Shown here piece after piece: positions 46,745-60,982 of a stretch of 64,000 nt of DNA. The first letter of the stretch is position 1, and each line of letters opens with the position of its first letter. The stretch comes from Dromaius novaehollandiae (lineage: Eukaryota > Chordata > Aves > Casuariiformes > Dromaiidae). A model generated the notes under the pieces. That model made no database searches and was not told the DNA's origin. It was given only the letters and a program-made list of their open reading frames with translations. The position numbers and the translations under genes were made by a program. The stretch spans positions 141,690,721-141,754,720 of the forward strand of contig NC_088098.1 in the NCBI RefSeq assembly GCF_036370855.1, in the 5' to 3' direction.

Positions 46745-49700
46745 ATAACTGGAAATTAATCTTAGAGCTGAGTGAAATCTCTTTAGGTAAGAAATAGTGT
46801 ATTAATTTCATGTTCATTGTGATAGTACTTTGCCTTACTTGAGGTGCAGAAGTCACAGTGCAGGATATGGTGCATTTATTGTGTCAGTCTAAAGGGGTTA
46901 ATAGTTATTAAGAAAATGCATCAGTTTGTTTCACTGAAGTATGTTTAGTCTTGCGTTTGTTATGTCTTTCTTTTTCTCAAGACCTTGTAGCTCATCCATG
47001 TTTGAATTATGGCCTTTAAAGAAAAATGATGAGTGTTTGTATTGGTTTGATGCCATCTTTACATATAGATAGTGCATCAAACACAGTGCATTAGGAATAT
47101 AATACTTCAGGCCTTGCATCTAAAGATATATAGCACATGTATCTAAAGAAAAGAGTAAATTAGAAGGGACAGTAAGACTTTATTGTACATTCTACTGGAA
47201 TGTTAAAGGCACATTGCATAGATTTATCTGTCCTGATCTGGTACAGAGATGCAATGTTGCTGGAATACAGTGGATTAATGGTGCAGTTAGCATGTACCGT
47301 TATCTTACATTGAGTTGTTACAGTCATGTGGTGGCATCTAAGCACAACCAAAGGTAGTCCCCATCTGCATTTGCACTTTTGTTTAGCCAATAAATCATTC
47401 TCCTTGGAATTTTCAGCCTGAATTTTCCTCTCCTTGGTGCTTTAGAAAAAAAGGTGTTCTGAGTGAACTGTCCTGCCCAAATCTATCTTTTCTAACAGTT
47501 TTGGCTCCAGAAAACTGGAATTAGAACATGCAGTTAGGATCTTCCATTTTGTCTATTTCTGTCTTTGATGTAAGTATTTTTCTTTCCTTTCCTTTAACTT
47601 TGTAATTTGTCTTGGCAGATCCCAGATCCTGCGCACTGCTTTCTTACATTCATGAGTTATTAAGGTGTAATACCGGTCAAAGCGATGACCATAGCCACAA
47701 TAGCTAAAGCAACAACCCATTTCTCTCTTGAATGATTTCAAATAGCAGTTTTGTTGCATTGAACTCAAGTGCCTTTTCACAAAGCATTTCTTGTCCTGGC
47801 AATAGAAATCATATGTTATTTTAGCTACGCTGGAGAAAAGGACAGGAGGTCAGAGCAATTGTCATAGTAGTAATGTGTTGAATTCTATCAGCTATTAGCT
47901 ACGTAAGCGTGGAATGCTAGACAAATCTTGCACTTGAGTATATGAGGAAATGATTATCATCATTGGGCCCTAATACTTCATAAAAACATCCTTCTGTGGT
48001 GGATTTTGTTTTCTGTTTGCCCCCGGAGAGCTACCATTTGGTCAGGCTTGGTGTTTCACTATTTTCTGAATTCATTTACCCATGTTACCAAATAGTGAGC
48101 TGGTTTATCAGGAGGTACCAAAACTCTAAAGTTTGGAGAAGACGCTCTGTATGGACCAGGAGGAGTCAAAAAGGGTGGTAGAGAGATGGTTCAGTTTGGT
48201 TTTTTTGCTACAGTCATGAGTTTCTCAACAGTAATGGTAACATCTGTAACACTTCTTCCACTCTTCAGGCTTGAAAGCAAAGCACTGAGTGGGACAGTTG
48301 TGATTATAGTATGTCTGAGATGGGGAGACTGCATTTCCAGTTCTTACTTTTCCTTCTGTGCATGACGAGGGTGCTTCTTGAATGACCCCCGTCCCTTATT
48401 CTTCATCTCTAACTTGGTCTGCTATTTTCCTTCTATTGTTTCTCATCAGCCCAAGATGGGCTTGTTGGTCAATGTAATTAGGTAATGAGTTGCAGACAGA
48501 TTATGGGGTTCAAAGAAAGGCTAGAATGGTTAATTTTCAAGGAAAAAGAAGAACAATGAGATAAGGGTGAGTGGGTTGAGGTAAGAAGGCCACTGCATTT
48601 GGGGTGGAGCTCAAAACAAATTCAGGAGACTCGCTGACGATAGAATAGGAGAGTGTGAGAAAAGGACAGGAAAGGGGGTGACATATTTGGGGAGCAGAGA
48701 TATTAGAGCAGAGAGAATAGAGAGTAGTGAGAGTTCAAGTAGTGGATACTGGATAGCTTGTGGTAGTGGCAGATGAGTCGAGACAGCCTTATGAAAGTAG
48801 GTGATGGTTTTGAAGATAAGAGTTTGGTTGTCCCTGAGAGTGTCCGATATACTGGAAATAAGTTTACTATATGGATCCCATTAAAAAAAAAAAAAAAGGA
48901 TTCTTAGTATCATCATCACTCTAAAGGGATCTAGATTGTTGTCTTTGAAACCAGTCTTTTCTTCTGAAGAATCATTTAAAATATTTTTCGTCCAAATAAA
49001 GCACCTATTAAAATATCAAAAATTGATTTATTTTTAGTGGAACTATATCTAATTGTGTCATCACTGAATATATTCCTTTTTTATTTCATTTTTTCCAATA
49101 ACTACAATAAACTTTTCTGTTTCATTTTGAATATATATTTTGCAATATGAAAAATATGACCATTAACCCACGGTTCCTGAGAGAAATTAGTCCTGCAGAA
49201 GAAGCATGCAGAATGTGAAGAAATTTATTTTGTATTATATAAAATCAGACTTATCAAACTATGCAGGTTTTGATGGTTCTCTCATTGGTACCGGAGGGAA
49301 AAAAAGAAGAAAATTAGAATAAAATTTATCTTCATCCTACTCGTATGCATCACTCAAATATAGTAATTTAATAGTTGATGAAGAGTCCATGCATGGGCTG
49401 CTGTACCGCTACATCATGTCTATATTATATTCTATAGTTATGAATCTTTTCTTTGCTCACTTTATAAACAAAATAGAGTTGATGTACTTGTGCCCAGCCA
49501 AAAGTGTTGTCTTGTAAAATAGCAGATCTTTGAGATAGAAAGGAGCCAGAAGAAATCAGTCATTTTTGCTCAGAACACGTAAGGCACTAGCCTTCCCTTT
49601 CATGTCCCTAATAAACAGGTTTCCCCTATGCACATAGCTTTATAAATGCAGAGCGTATATATCATGACTTTTAAAACAAGCTTTTACTTCACTTGTTGTA

Positions 49701-50900
49701 AACTGTATGTTTGAAGGATTACGAGCATGACTAAGATCCCATTAACACCGTTTTTACCTTGTTTTGTACCAGTGCCTTCAGTGGCACTGTGCCTGATGTT
49801 TGTGTGTCTAGAAGTACTACTTTATATGCTTAAAAAAGAAAGTCAGGCTGCGAGTTTTTTCTTCTCCTATTGCAGCTAACATTAATGTATTAATTTTTCA
49901 GATGTCTCTTTTCAGCTAAGGAGAACATGTTCTCTGTGGAGTAAATTGTTTACCAGCCAGCTATATTTGTTTGCCCTAGTGAATGTGAGTGAAATGGCCC
50001 ATCACGAATTCCTGTAACTGCATTAACCTTCTTGACACAGTGACTCTGAAAAGTTAAGATGAGGATACAAATGGATGACAGGAAGTGCTGGAAAGTAGAT
50101 TCTTGATCATGACACACATTTTACTGTGTGTAAATAGGCTTAGAATTTAATCAAGTCATTTTCTGAGATAAAATTTTGTTTGAAATGTATTTGTCCTCAT
50201 GAGATGATTCTTGTTAAACAGGAGAAATTTATGTTATTGGAATTTAAAGCTGAAAATGTTTTAAATTCCTAATCTGTACTGACTTCTAATATGTGCTCAG
50301 ATTTTGTGTTTATACAAGTAGAACTTTCATGTACAGGAGGATAAAACATCAAATGGAGGAGGAAAAAAATCCCCTGACAAGCTACTTTATTACCTTATAC
50401 TGATTTCTGTCTCTGCTCTGACATGCACCAGGATTGATTATTTATAGTACATATTTTCTATGAATAAATAAGCACTGAATGTTATGTCAAGAGATATCTC
50501 AACTCAACGCAGAAGTCATTTTCCAGAGAAGGCTGATAAAATGTTTGGCCAAAAAAGAACTCAGTTTTTGTAGAACAATATTCTGTCTTTATTTGCAAAA
50601 GCATGAAGATGCTTTTTAAAGACCCACAAAAAATAAATAGCATAGATGAGAAATAAAAGATGAAGAATCTAGACTCTGTCTAGACTGCTAAGTGCTTTCC
50701 AGATTCTTTGATAAATCTTTGGGAATAGGGTTTTGGTGGGGGAAAGGAGCGAATTTCTTGTATTTCTTGTTTTGTTTTGATTTAAGTTTCTCTTCTTTGA
50801 AAGAGGAAATGTCTTCAAATATCTAAACTTGGAAATCTGCTTCACGGATTTATAAGATGGCAACTTTTGGAAGGGGAAGGGACAGTGAATGGGAGCCTTC
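46745..50900. other. AT-rich, intron-like non-coding stretch
   Basis: No gene recognised. A purine-rich stretch (about 48560-48740, rich in GAGA/AGAG) and a poly(A) run (about 48883-48897) stand out. A pyrimidine-rich acceptor-like site ending TATTGCAG lies near 49877, without a convincing partner donor. Confidence 0.5.
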
Positions 50901-50911
50901 TCCAAATATGG

Positions 50912-50917
50912 GATCAG
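50912..50917. repeat. Target-site duplication, left copy (GATCAG)
   Basis: GATCAG immediately precedes the TG end of the solo LTR and matches the six bases right after its CA end. Confidence 0.9.
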
Positions 50918-51308
50918 TGCGGGAGATTAATGGACAGCACGCCAATCAATATGATTAAATGCTGACACTTTATTAAGCCCGAATAGCGTCTTTTATATGC
51001 CTTAACCGTGATCACATGAATCAAACTATACAGTGATTGGTACATGTTCATTTTGCACGTGCATCTAAACAGTATATGATTGGATAGCATGTACTGTCCA
51101 CGAGGAGGCAAAGAAACTCCCCTAAGCCCGTAAGTTCCTTACTGAACATCTGGGAGTTGTTTTTCTCGTTCCAAGGACAGTTTCTCACCACATTGCTTGC
51201 CCTCTAGTAACCTTACCGGTAGGCTGCAAAACTTACTTTCACACTCTTGCTATTAGCATTAGGGCTAGATTGCTCACATGTCCGTTTTCCTCTAGAAAAT
51301 CCTCCACA
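50918..51308 (-). mobile_element. Solo LTR of an endogenous retrovirus (class II / ERVK-like)
   Basis: A 391-bp element with TG...CA ends, flanked by the perfect 6-bp duplication GATCAG. On the minus strand it has U3-like sequence, then a TATA box (GCATATAAAA, + positions 50991-51000), and about 25 bases later the poly(A) signal AATAAA (50969-50974), followed by a ~50-bp U5-like end. The poly(A) signal lying almost at the transcription start implies a very short R, as in avian alpharetrovirus LTRs. A 6-bp duplication is typical of class II elements (ERV1 usually gives 4, ERVL 5). No internal gene or second LTR is present, so the provirus was lost by LTR-LTR recombination. Class is inferred; the exact family is not named. 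Confidence 0.88.
50969..51000 (-). promoter_or_regulatory. LTR promoter TATA box and poly(A) signal
   Basis: On the minus strand, ATATAAAAG is followed after ~20 bases by AATAAA. The LTR could start leftward transcription, antisense to the presumed gene, and could also end leftward transcripts. Confidence 0.7.
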
Positions 51309-51314
51309 GATCAG
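51309..51314. repeat. Target-site duplication, right copy (GATCAG)
   Basis: Identical to 50912-50917; it bounds the solo LTR on the right. Confidence 0.9.
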
Positions 51315-54300
51315 GATATAGCTGGGTCGTGAACTCCAGTCCACGGACTGACATATGCTCTGGGTTCTCTGATCTAGATGTAACTGAAGTCGTGCCAGAA
51401 CTTATTTTGGCTGTTTTATCAGCCCATGATTTTCAGGGTAGTGAATTGACTTGCTGACAACTCTACTCTTTCCTTTTTCCTGGGAGGAGTTACAAGAAAG
51501 AATTCCCATCCTAAATGTTCTTAAGTATTGCTGTATGAAGGATACTGAGACAGGCTTGTGTACATAGAGTTTCCTTAGTGGGGTCTGTAGCTGATGGCAT
51601 ACATCAACTCTAACGATGAAAGATACTTTAGGAAGAAAATAAGTAAGTAAATAAAAAAGGGGAGGGAGAAAGGAAAAGGGCAAACTCCCCCCAGTGATCT
51701 GCCAGGAAAAGCAGTGTTGGGGTCCTTGGAAGGCATCATCTTCCTCTTGGTGTTCCTTCTGGTGCAGTAGCTGGTAACAATGAAGATGGAGAGGATGATG
51801 ATCATTTTTTTACACTGTAAAAAAATGTGTAGCACTGTATAAGTCAATACCTCCTTAAACTTCCCACTGGAAATTTCCATTTTTTATTCTATTAGTTCTG
51901 TCTGGAGTGTGCTAATTTTTAGTGCAAGCATTACACGTTGGCTGTTAAACTTCTATACACATATGTTATTGGATAACATTTATTAATTGTTTAAATGACT
52001 ATTACCTGTTTTGCTGTGCACTGTATTTTGGTTTTCTCTAATATAAACTAAAGTCTACAAAACAAAAGATAAGGGGTGGGGGGAGGAAGAGGGGCCATTC
52101 TCATACCAGTGGTAGTTGTTTTCCACAAGAACCCTCCATAACAACATTATTGGGATTTGCAGTTGCAAGTCTGTGTGAATAATAGTGCAAGCCCCACAGC
52201 ATGAGAACAAGGGAAGAATAAAAATACTGCTACTAAGGCTCTGGAAAACACTGCCTCAGTGGCTTTGGGCAAAGCTTACAGAGCCGCAAATACCAGGCCC
52301 TTAGCATTATTAAGGCTAAGGTGTGAGGTCCTTAAGGCAAAATATGCCTTAAAAACATACAAGAATAAAAAATTCCCAGTAGATCACTTAAGCTTAGAAT
52401 TACAGATATGAAAATTAGGATCATCTAGACGTAGCTTAGGACTCTCTCCAGAATATTACCTTCACAAAAAAAAGTAGAGTTCAAAGGGGCTTTAAACACT
52501 GGCACTACATACCAATATAATACTTTTATTTTTAAAAAATAGTGATATTTTAAGACAAAAGAGTAAATTTATATTTACCTTATGTTTTGTTCTATTGGTA
52601 TAAATACAACCAGTACTTGTTTGTACACTGTTTGAAAATATGAAGTGATTTTGAGTCCCCTTATAACTTCCTAGTATTTTATGATCTATCCTTTGGAGCG
52701 AAGGGCTGTCTCTTGTTCTAAGACTACCGTACATTTAAATGCACTATGACTTTTAAATCACAAAAACTGCCTGATATCGACATTACCCAATGCCTCAGGG
52801 TATTCCAAAATACAAAATTTAGCCACAGGCACTAACAACACATACAGTGAATTCTGTCATATCTTGGTGCTCTTCCCAGAAATGCTACATTCAGAAAGCT
52901 GTACTTTGAGGAATGATGTTGCAGGATCAGATGGTGAGATTCATTAGAGGCTGAGGTAGCTCAATAGGGAGTACAGAGCTATCCTTGATGCTCTTGGCTA
53001 TTGTAATGATGGCAAACAACAATGATGCCCACAGAATTTTTTTGAGCTAGATGCAAACTGATAAAATCTTCCTAAACAAATCCCAACACTTGTAGATTTG
53101 GTTTTTCATCACATCTCTAAGCCTAGCTACAGTTTTCTTTCCTGAAAAAGCTATGCATTGAAGGATTGCAAATGTTTCTTAATGATCCAAGAAACTATTT
53201 CAGATCACATGAACAGCTGTCCGGTGGCTGGATGTGTCAAACTAGCTATTCCCAGAGTTTGGCTGTTGTGAACTCAGGAAGCTGTGGAATAACAACAGTT
53301 TAGATTCTTGACTGTTCTGTCATGAAAACTGAAAAAAAAAAAGAAAAAAACCCCTTTGTTTTACCATATGCTCTGCTCGCTGACTAGTAGTTGATGAAAG
53401 ATCCGTGCAGGGCTGCTATGCTTGTTTCCCACTGTGATCTGTACATGAGTCCAGGAGGTCCAAAGTAGCAAGACTGTGTTTAAAAACTTTTATCAAAAAA
53501 AAAGTGACTATATTACACAAACTAGTAAAGAATTGATTCTATTTTGTGGTTCACATATTTTAGATAATCTAATCTGCATCTAAACAATATGTCATGCTGT
53601 CTCTTTTCTGCATCTGGTTCAGTGAATCTGGTTTTGGTGTAAGACACCAACAGCCTTTGGGTTTCTGTGATTTCTCTTCCGGTGAATAACCATCTCCTTC
53701 CCCAAAGAAGTGTCAGTCAGAAAAATGACAGGTCTGTCTGTCTGCCAGTGCCTTTGATTCCTAAACTAGTCTTTTATGCCACTATGTTGGGCCAGAAATC
53801 ACTGAAAATTAGTACCATGGTTCTGAATCTCTTGGAACTGCAGCTTTATTGGTTGTAACTAAGGAGAATTGTAACTAAGCCTAAGAGTTACTACTCTTCC
53901 TCTAGTCCAGATACTATCAGATGATACCTAGATGAACTTCATAGCATCATTAAAAGAATATGAAGATATTCTGTAAGATTTTTCTAAAATTTTTACAAAA
54001 AAGACCTTGCTTGAGTCCCCTATGAAACATCTCATCTCACCTACTACAGAGATCTGCTTTCAAAACTGTAGACAACTATATGTTTGCTAGTTACTCTGGG
54101 CTCCCATTGGAAATGGGAAGAAATAATAACTTTTGGATGCAATTTATTTACCTGTTTTAATGTCTTCTTTAGAACGAGATGAAGCATTCACTATCAATAT
54201 TTGTGAGTAATGAATTCATTTGATCAGATGAATCCTAGCCCTGTACATTTGGCTTTGGTTAGTTTACAGTGCTCCATGGAGTATGTGCTGTTGTTTTTCT

Positions 54301-54985
54301 TGTTCTAAGGCTTTGTCGAGGAAACTCAGACACATATTATTTCTGAAGCATTAGCTGTGGCAGAGGTCCCTTACAAATGAGCTTTATTTTTCTCTCTGCT
54401 ATTGTAGAGTGACTGGTCTCCTTTTAACATGAAGGACTGCTCTTTTCTTGGCAATAGGATTCTTGATGCTTTAGCATTTGTGTCATTTTCAAGTACATTT
54501 TCTTTAAGAAGGTGCAGGATTGTTGGATGTCTGATATGCTTGAAAGCCAGTGATATTCTAGACTCCACCTGTAATTTGAGGTTGTTACAACATTTATCAA
54601 AGGCCTGAATGATCAGATTATCGTCCTTTTTGAACTTTTGACTGCTAGCAGGTTTTTCACACAGTTTCTTGTGTGTTGTTATCGGTGACGAGAAACCTCA
54701 TTCTTCTGTCCTGCCCAAACATACATTTTTAACCCTGCATATAGCAGTTAAACTTTCAAAAGCAACAACAGAAACACTGGTTTCATTTCTTAGGCAATCA
54801 TGAATATTCTCCACCCAAAACTTTTTTGTCATTATGAATAAATTAAAATAAGAGAATTTGGAAGCATAAGGCAAGTTTCATTATTTATAATCATGGTTTA
54901 ACACAAGTATGATCATTATATAACTCCAATTAATGACAATTATTTCAATTTCATTTTAAAACATTCCATAACAGTACCAACCAAG
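51315..54985. other. AT-rich, intron-like non-coding stretch
   Basis: No gene recognised. Open frames up to 101 codons near 51402-51880 on the minus strand overlap each other in different frames and show no motif. Confidence 0.5.
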
Positions 54986-54990
54986 GGAAT

Positions 54991-55011
54991 AGCTAGGGCT
55001 ACTCCCTAGCT
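54991..55011. repeat. Inverted repeat AGCTAGGG/CCCTAGCT
   Basis: Perfect 8-bp arms around a 5-nt loop. Confidence 0.85.
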
Positions 55012-55014
55012 GTA

Positions 55015-58000
55015 CTGGGGCTGTTGCAGGGCATGTCTGTCAATTCAGTAGCAGCAGTTAATATTTCTGACATGAAGAGGGTTAAAGGGTTCAGACATTT
55101 TAGGATATTTTTTGTTAAAAATCATCTAAGAAAATTATTTTTAAAATAAAAATTTTGAACATTTGCAATGTATTTCAAGTTCTGTCCATTTTTTATATGA
55201 ATATATTTTTAGCTGTTTTAAATCTTCATTTTCTGTTGCGAAATACAAGAATTGCATGTAGCCACTTGATGATCTTGAATTTGCTTTTATGAAGAGCATT
55301 TTTTTCATAAAATCAGTTATTTTTTTAAATACATTTGAAACAAATGCAAACTCGAATTCTGAAAATTTTGAACATCTGTAGCAGTTCATTTGCAATGAAC
55401 ATCTGTCTCTTGAATACCAGCTAGGGATGTTTGTTTTTGTGATAGTATGCATTCCAGTTAGATTCTTGAGTAAGACAGTAGCATTTCTTGTGCACAGATA
55501 ATCAGATAGTGATTTCTATTCACCTTATGTTTGGAGGTGGTTACATTACAAGAGTGTCATTTCAAAGGAAGGCTAGTTGTGTTTTATACAGATAGGGCTC
55601 TTTCTCAATATCTCAAGTTCAGTTGTGATTTATGAGGATGTTAGCCAAAATATTTGAGGTCTTCCTTAAAATGGTGATGTCCTCCTGCTTACTGAATAGA
55701 TTTAATTATTAAATTAATTCAGTAATTTAAAACCAGCCATGACTACAACAAAGGCTTTTATCACTTGCCTATCTGTAAGTCTTACTCTATTGTATCTTAG
55801 ACAAATCAAGAGAAAAAAGGGAATAAAAAATAACTGCAAACTGCAGTATGTTCTTAATCATGTTCTAGACTATTTGTGTAAGCCTCAGAATAATTAACTA
55901 CATGTAGAATATCTTTGTTAACATAGTTACCGCTGATGACAAAATTTTGCACAAATAGGCAATTAATTTTTGAAACACAAGATCCTGAGTTTACAGTGCT
56001 TGAGAAAGACAATGATTTTACTGCTGCTGTAGTTTGACACCAGTAGGGTCTGTTGGGGAATTGGATTTCAAAGCTTTTGGAAATCAGGCCGTTTAGCTGC
56101 CTTAAGTGGACTTAAAGTTTATAGTTATCCTCTATATAGATACTGACTACACCTGTACATTTCCAGAGGCTGCTTGTACTTGGAGTACATCTACAAAGTA
56201 TTATGCAGGACTGTGCAATGTGTAACTCCAGGCTAGCTTCAGAACTGGACTCAGTACAGCCATATTAGCGCACTGACATGGCAGGGCTGTTCAGCTCTCC
56301 TGCATGTTGGGAGCTTTGCTTGGGTGGAAAGTCCTCTAACGTCCTGCTTCTGGGACCTGAACTGCTGTCTTTGCACAGCACTACAGCATAATACGTGACA
56401 TACCAGCCTGGTCAGAGTTAGCTTACTTTCTTCACATAACTCTTAAGGTGTATCGTCAATTCTTACAGCCTGTTGAGATACAGTTTGTCTTGTGGTCTGC
56501 AAAATGGCAGCAGTTTGGCTTTTGTGCAAGGGACTTTTAAAAAATTATTTTCTTTAATGCTACATTTAGAACTTGGGATAGTTACTGTTCTCAAAATCAT
56601 GTTCTTAGGTGTGATTTATCATTTTTTAGTGGCAGCCACCACTGAGTACAGTTACCTATCTCATGTCATAATTTCTTCCCAAAATTATTTGTCCAATAGT
56701 TTGCAGCAAAGTATGAGACAACAGGTATAAGGCATGGATCTTTAGACCTATTTCTGCAGTGTGCTGATCTCCTGAGGACTACTATTGATTTCAAAAGGCT
56801 CTGGATTGATCTCTTAGTTTCTGTTTATAACATCTATACCCTTTTTTGACTTTGGGAACTAAAATACAAAAGGGCCAACATATTCTTAATTTGTTTACTC
56901 CTGAATATCACTGTTCTTCCAAGTAACCAACAGCAGCAGAGCAGAGAAAAACAATTGGCTTTTCAAGCAGATAAGTGGAAAGCGAGTGGAGATTTTGGAC
57001 TCTTGACAATCCTAAATTTCTTTTGATATTACCTGTAATCAACATCATATGATATAACCTTGTTGCAGGGAGGAGATCTAAAGATGACTGACAGTACTGA
57101 ACAAGGAAGGTCTGGGTGAAAACAGAACATTCTAAATATGGAACAATGACTTTATATGTAGTCTCACAGTGAGACAAATCTTTTCATTTCTTGCTCTAAT
57201 GGGAGACAAGACAGGATTTATTACTCTTTCGGGAAGCTTCAGAATCTTCAGCAAATATTCCAAAATACTGAAAACATTTTAGTCAACTTACTCAGTTCAT
57301 GTAATGAAGTATAAATAAATTGGTCAACATATTGATTTTCTGTCCTGTATAAATTTAAGAGTTTTTATTATTATTGTATTTGTTATTAGCTTGTTCAATT
57401 ATTCTACACTGTCTGGTGCTAATTTTGGAGAAGTAATACTAAATTTAATAGATTCAGTTAGTACACTGAGTGATTGACTAGCTGAGGAAGATAATCCCAT
57501 TGCAAGGGTTCATGTTTCTGTTGTTGATGTCCCAGGAATATATAATCACTATTATCCTGTAGATACAATGTAGATACATTTACTGCATGGTTCATTCAAC
57601 ACAATAAAAGCATAATGAATAATTAAGTTATGATTAATGAATTACACTTTATGCTTTGGACTACATTTTTAATAGAACATTAGACAAAATACATTTGTTG
57701 TGCAAATATCTCTCGAATATCTTAAACTAAGATTTAGGGCCACATTTTCATCTGCTATGGCTAGTTTTTCAAGACAGCTTCAAGTCACAAAATGCAATGA
57801 AGGCATGCAGAACAACGTACTAAATTCTTGCCTCAAATATTTCCATTAGATATTTCAGCATATGCCTTAAGGTTAATGATATAAATGCAAGGAATCTTGT
57901 GTAATAATTTTAACATGTTCCCTGGGATACTTGTCTGCATTTTAATTATCAGTGATTACTTGGCTAAGATTTGTCTAAGGAACCTGAAAATCAATTTGCT

Positions 58001-58180
58001 ACAACAGGACAATATAACTGGATAAGTATAGATAGGGAGACATTATTTTTGAAAGAGAAGATAAACTTCAAAACCAGAAGAGGGACAAAGGTAAAGCTAT
58101 TACACCATAGTGCATGGTCAGTGTATTCCCCTGCCTCCTTTTTCTTTTCCTCCAGCACACTCAGCAAATTAAAATCAGGA
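55015..58180. other. AT-rich, intron-like non-coding stretch
   Basis: No gene or recognisable repeat. Frames at 55141-55452 (-), 56473-56730 (+) and 56908-57177 (-) are under 105 codons, with no domain. Confidence 0.5.
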
Positions 58181-58186
58181 GAAAGA

Positions 58187-58238
58187 GAAATAATCAAAAT
58201 TCTGTGGAATAATATTATTTCTGTGAAATAATCAAAAT
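58187..58238. repeat. Direct repeat GAAATAATCAAAAT x2
   Basis: Identical 14-nt copies at 58187-58200 and 58225-58238. Between them is the palindromic AATAATATTATT. Confidence 0.92.
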
Positions 58239-58239
58239 C

Positions 58240-60980
58240 AGTGTGGAAGATATACAGCAAATAGCAATAACAATATGAGTTGAAAGATGAGATGCTTTGT
58301 TATTGATATTATATTAGCCTGCAAATATCATTCAGGTGAAGAAAATCAAACACTCAGAAGTTAGAAATTGGCATATTTAAGGTTGCTTGGGAAAAACAAA
58401 TTCTTCCAGCCTGTTCAGATAGGTAATTTAGTTAAAGATTCTATCCTTTAGTGGGGCCAAATCATAAGAAGATCAAATTAAAATTGTTTTGATAATTCAG
58501 TTTGACTTTTGAATTTAAAACTTTGCAAAAATGAATAATGTTCTTTTAACTTTGCGAGTATTTTTGAGTTGTTTCTTGTATGCTCTTTACAGAGGATTGC
58601 AAGTTAAAGAAAAAAACAAACAAACATGTTGTGTTAATTACAACTCTTACTACACCTTCTATAATACAGCCAAAACTTCAAGACCCAGCATCAGTCTGGT
58701 AGTGGAGAGGAAGGTTGTGTCTCAGGTACAATGCCCAAATCTTAGAGGGAAAGTAGTTTCATTTTCTGTCTCGCAAATGCCTTCCCATCCTCTCTCCCTG
58801 CCTCATTTGCTTCTAGAGATCAGGGAATGGGGTTGGTCCAGATGTTTCTGTCAAGACAGGATCCATTTTCTCCCAGTCTCCTTAGGCTCTCCCAGTATTG
58901 TAGTAGTGCTCGTAGCAGCTGCCATCACTGCTGTCATGTTGCATTTTGGCTGCAGAAAGGATATGCGTTTTTAACTACTTGCTTTTTCATGTACTATGAT
59001 TCTGGAAAACTGCCAAAGCTTTCCTGAAAACAGAAGGTGAGAGAAGAGGAAACTGATAGTTTCAAGTAAATCCCAGATAAGCCAGAATGAAATGTCACTG
59101 GAGGAAAAAAGGTTTCCAGCAAAGATCTTTCTCCCCATTGAATTCCAGAGAAGGAAAATAGGGAGAATTAGATAAAAAATTTGGTATTTTTTGTTGGTTT
59201 TGCTTTTGGTTCCTAAAGCAAATTCTGGCTGTGCTCAGACTGGAAGCTGGAGGTTTGGAACAGCCCGAGCAGGCTGAGCTGTGGGCAGGTTGGGCCAAGA
59301 TACGGAACTGCACTGCTTTCCCTTTTACTCCTCATCCTCCCATGTTATAGTATTTGTTGGAAAGAAACACCAGAAGGCAAGGAGCTGTGATTTTTACCAA
59401 GAGGGCTTCTGATCTAGATGGCAGTAGGATTGAGGACCAGGGGAAGACAGCAGAGATACGGCCATTACACTGCAAGCTAAGAAGTGCTCTCACAACAGTC
59501 ATGTGAAACATAGGCTAGTGGGTTTCAGTATGTGTGGCTTTTGCTAGGGCGGCAACAGCTGCCAGAGGTATGAGTGCCTTTCTGTCCGTGGCAAAGAGGC
59601 CAAGGGACATTCCTACATCCTGTTTCATGTCATGCTGGAAGAAGATGCAGCTGTTTCTCTCTCCTTTTTCTGACCCTGTAACTTTCCATTGCTAGGCAGG
59701 TGATTCTGTACCATGAGATAAATCAAGTGGAAAACAGTTAAAATACGTTTCTCCCCTCCTCTCTTTTGAGGACAGAACAATCCTTGGCAATATAGAATTG
59801 TTCTGCCTGACTTAAACCTGACTTTTGCTCAGTTTTGCACAGATACTCACTTGAGATGTGGGAGATTATGTTTCAAGTTTTTCTTCAGTTACTAATACCA
59901 AATGACACTCCAGAAGGAGGAACGATGATCTGAGTCATTGGTGATATGAGTCACTGGCATGAATTAGACATAACCAAGCACTGAACATCTGCTATAACCT
60001 TTGCCACATTATTCTGATAGCAGATTCTATCTTTCTTGAAACAGGTACGTGTATTTACAGATCAAGTTTTGCCTTAAAAAAATGTCCAGAGGAATCAACT
60101 TAATCAATTATTGAATGCTTCTAGCCACACTCAGTCTTTTTAAAGAGTCTTCCAAGACGATCCTATCAGATTCCTGTTATATTTTGGGTCTGCTGCTTTC
60201 CCCCCTCCCCCAAGTATTTTTGTGATGACATTGTTCTTTTGTAACAATCACTTTGAGACAAGGAAGGAGGCTAGAAAAACACATATCTCTCCATTTAAAT
60301 TGTGTGGGTTTTAGTCACTTCCTCTCAACAATCAGGAAGTCTATTTGGAAAAAAAGAAAAAAAAACTAGAAAACAAGAAGTCTATGGTGTATGTTACGTT
60401 TTTATAGCAGCTCTTACAGGAGTTCGAATCAGTCTGTGAATGCTCAGGTCCACCCAGCATTTAGCCTCAATAATTTTCTGTAACTAGGAATTTATCAAAA
60501 GGTTTGTGTGTCAGTCTAAGGAGGATGTGTTTATGTCTGTCATGAGTATGTGATGATAACCTCTGCACAAGTAGAAACTACCTAGAAGAAATAATTTGTT
60601 CAATACCTTTTGGAAGGAGAAAGGGCATGGCTTAGAGAAGGAGGCAGAATGTCAAAGTAAATGATAGGAAATGATGCCTAAATAGTCTCAGGCTGTAGTC
60701 CAGTGTTGACCACCTGTACATATTTACAACAGTTTGAGAAATTTATTTTCAACTGTTCAGCTGGCTGTTGCCACTCCTTCCTCACCAACCTGCTTCCAGA
60801 CTCAGTCTGTGGAATGGAAAGTGCTAGCTTGCTTCAAAACAAGATGAGCTTAAACTGCTGTTGTAGATGGCTTGAATTAAGGCAACTGATGTTGCACTGA
60901 AGGATCTGAGGATGTTTGTGCTTCTTGTTCTCTGACTCAGCTGTGTGGGTTTAACCAACTCCAGCTGAGCCAATAGCAAA
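58240..60980. other. Non-coding stretch
   Basis: No gene recognised. The 147-codon + frame at 58531-58974 is the longest in the AT-rich part. It ends with a valine/alanine-rich hydrophobic run of about 16 residues, which could pass for a membrane segment, but there is no family match, no conserved motif and a weak start context. I regard it as chance or an old repeat. Confidence 0.45.
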
Positions 60981-60982
60981 TG

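Noticed and set aside
50918..51308. Full provirus
   Set aside because: There is only one LTR, with target duplications directly at both ends and no internal retroviral sequence, so it is a solo LTR.
58531..58974. 147-codon open frame with a hydrophobic C-terminal run
   Set aside because: No family similarity, no conserved motif, and a plausible length for chance in 64 kb of six-frame sequence.
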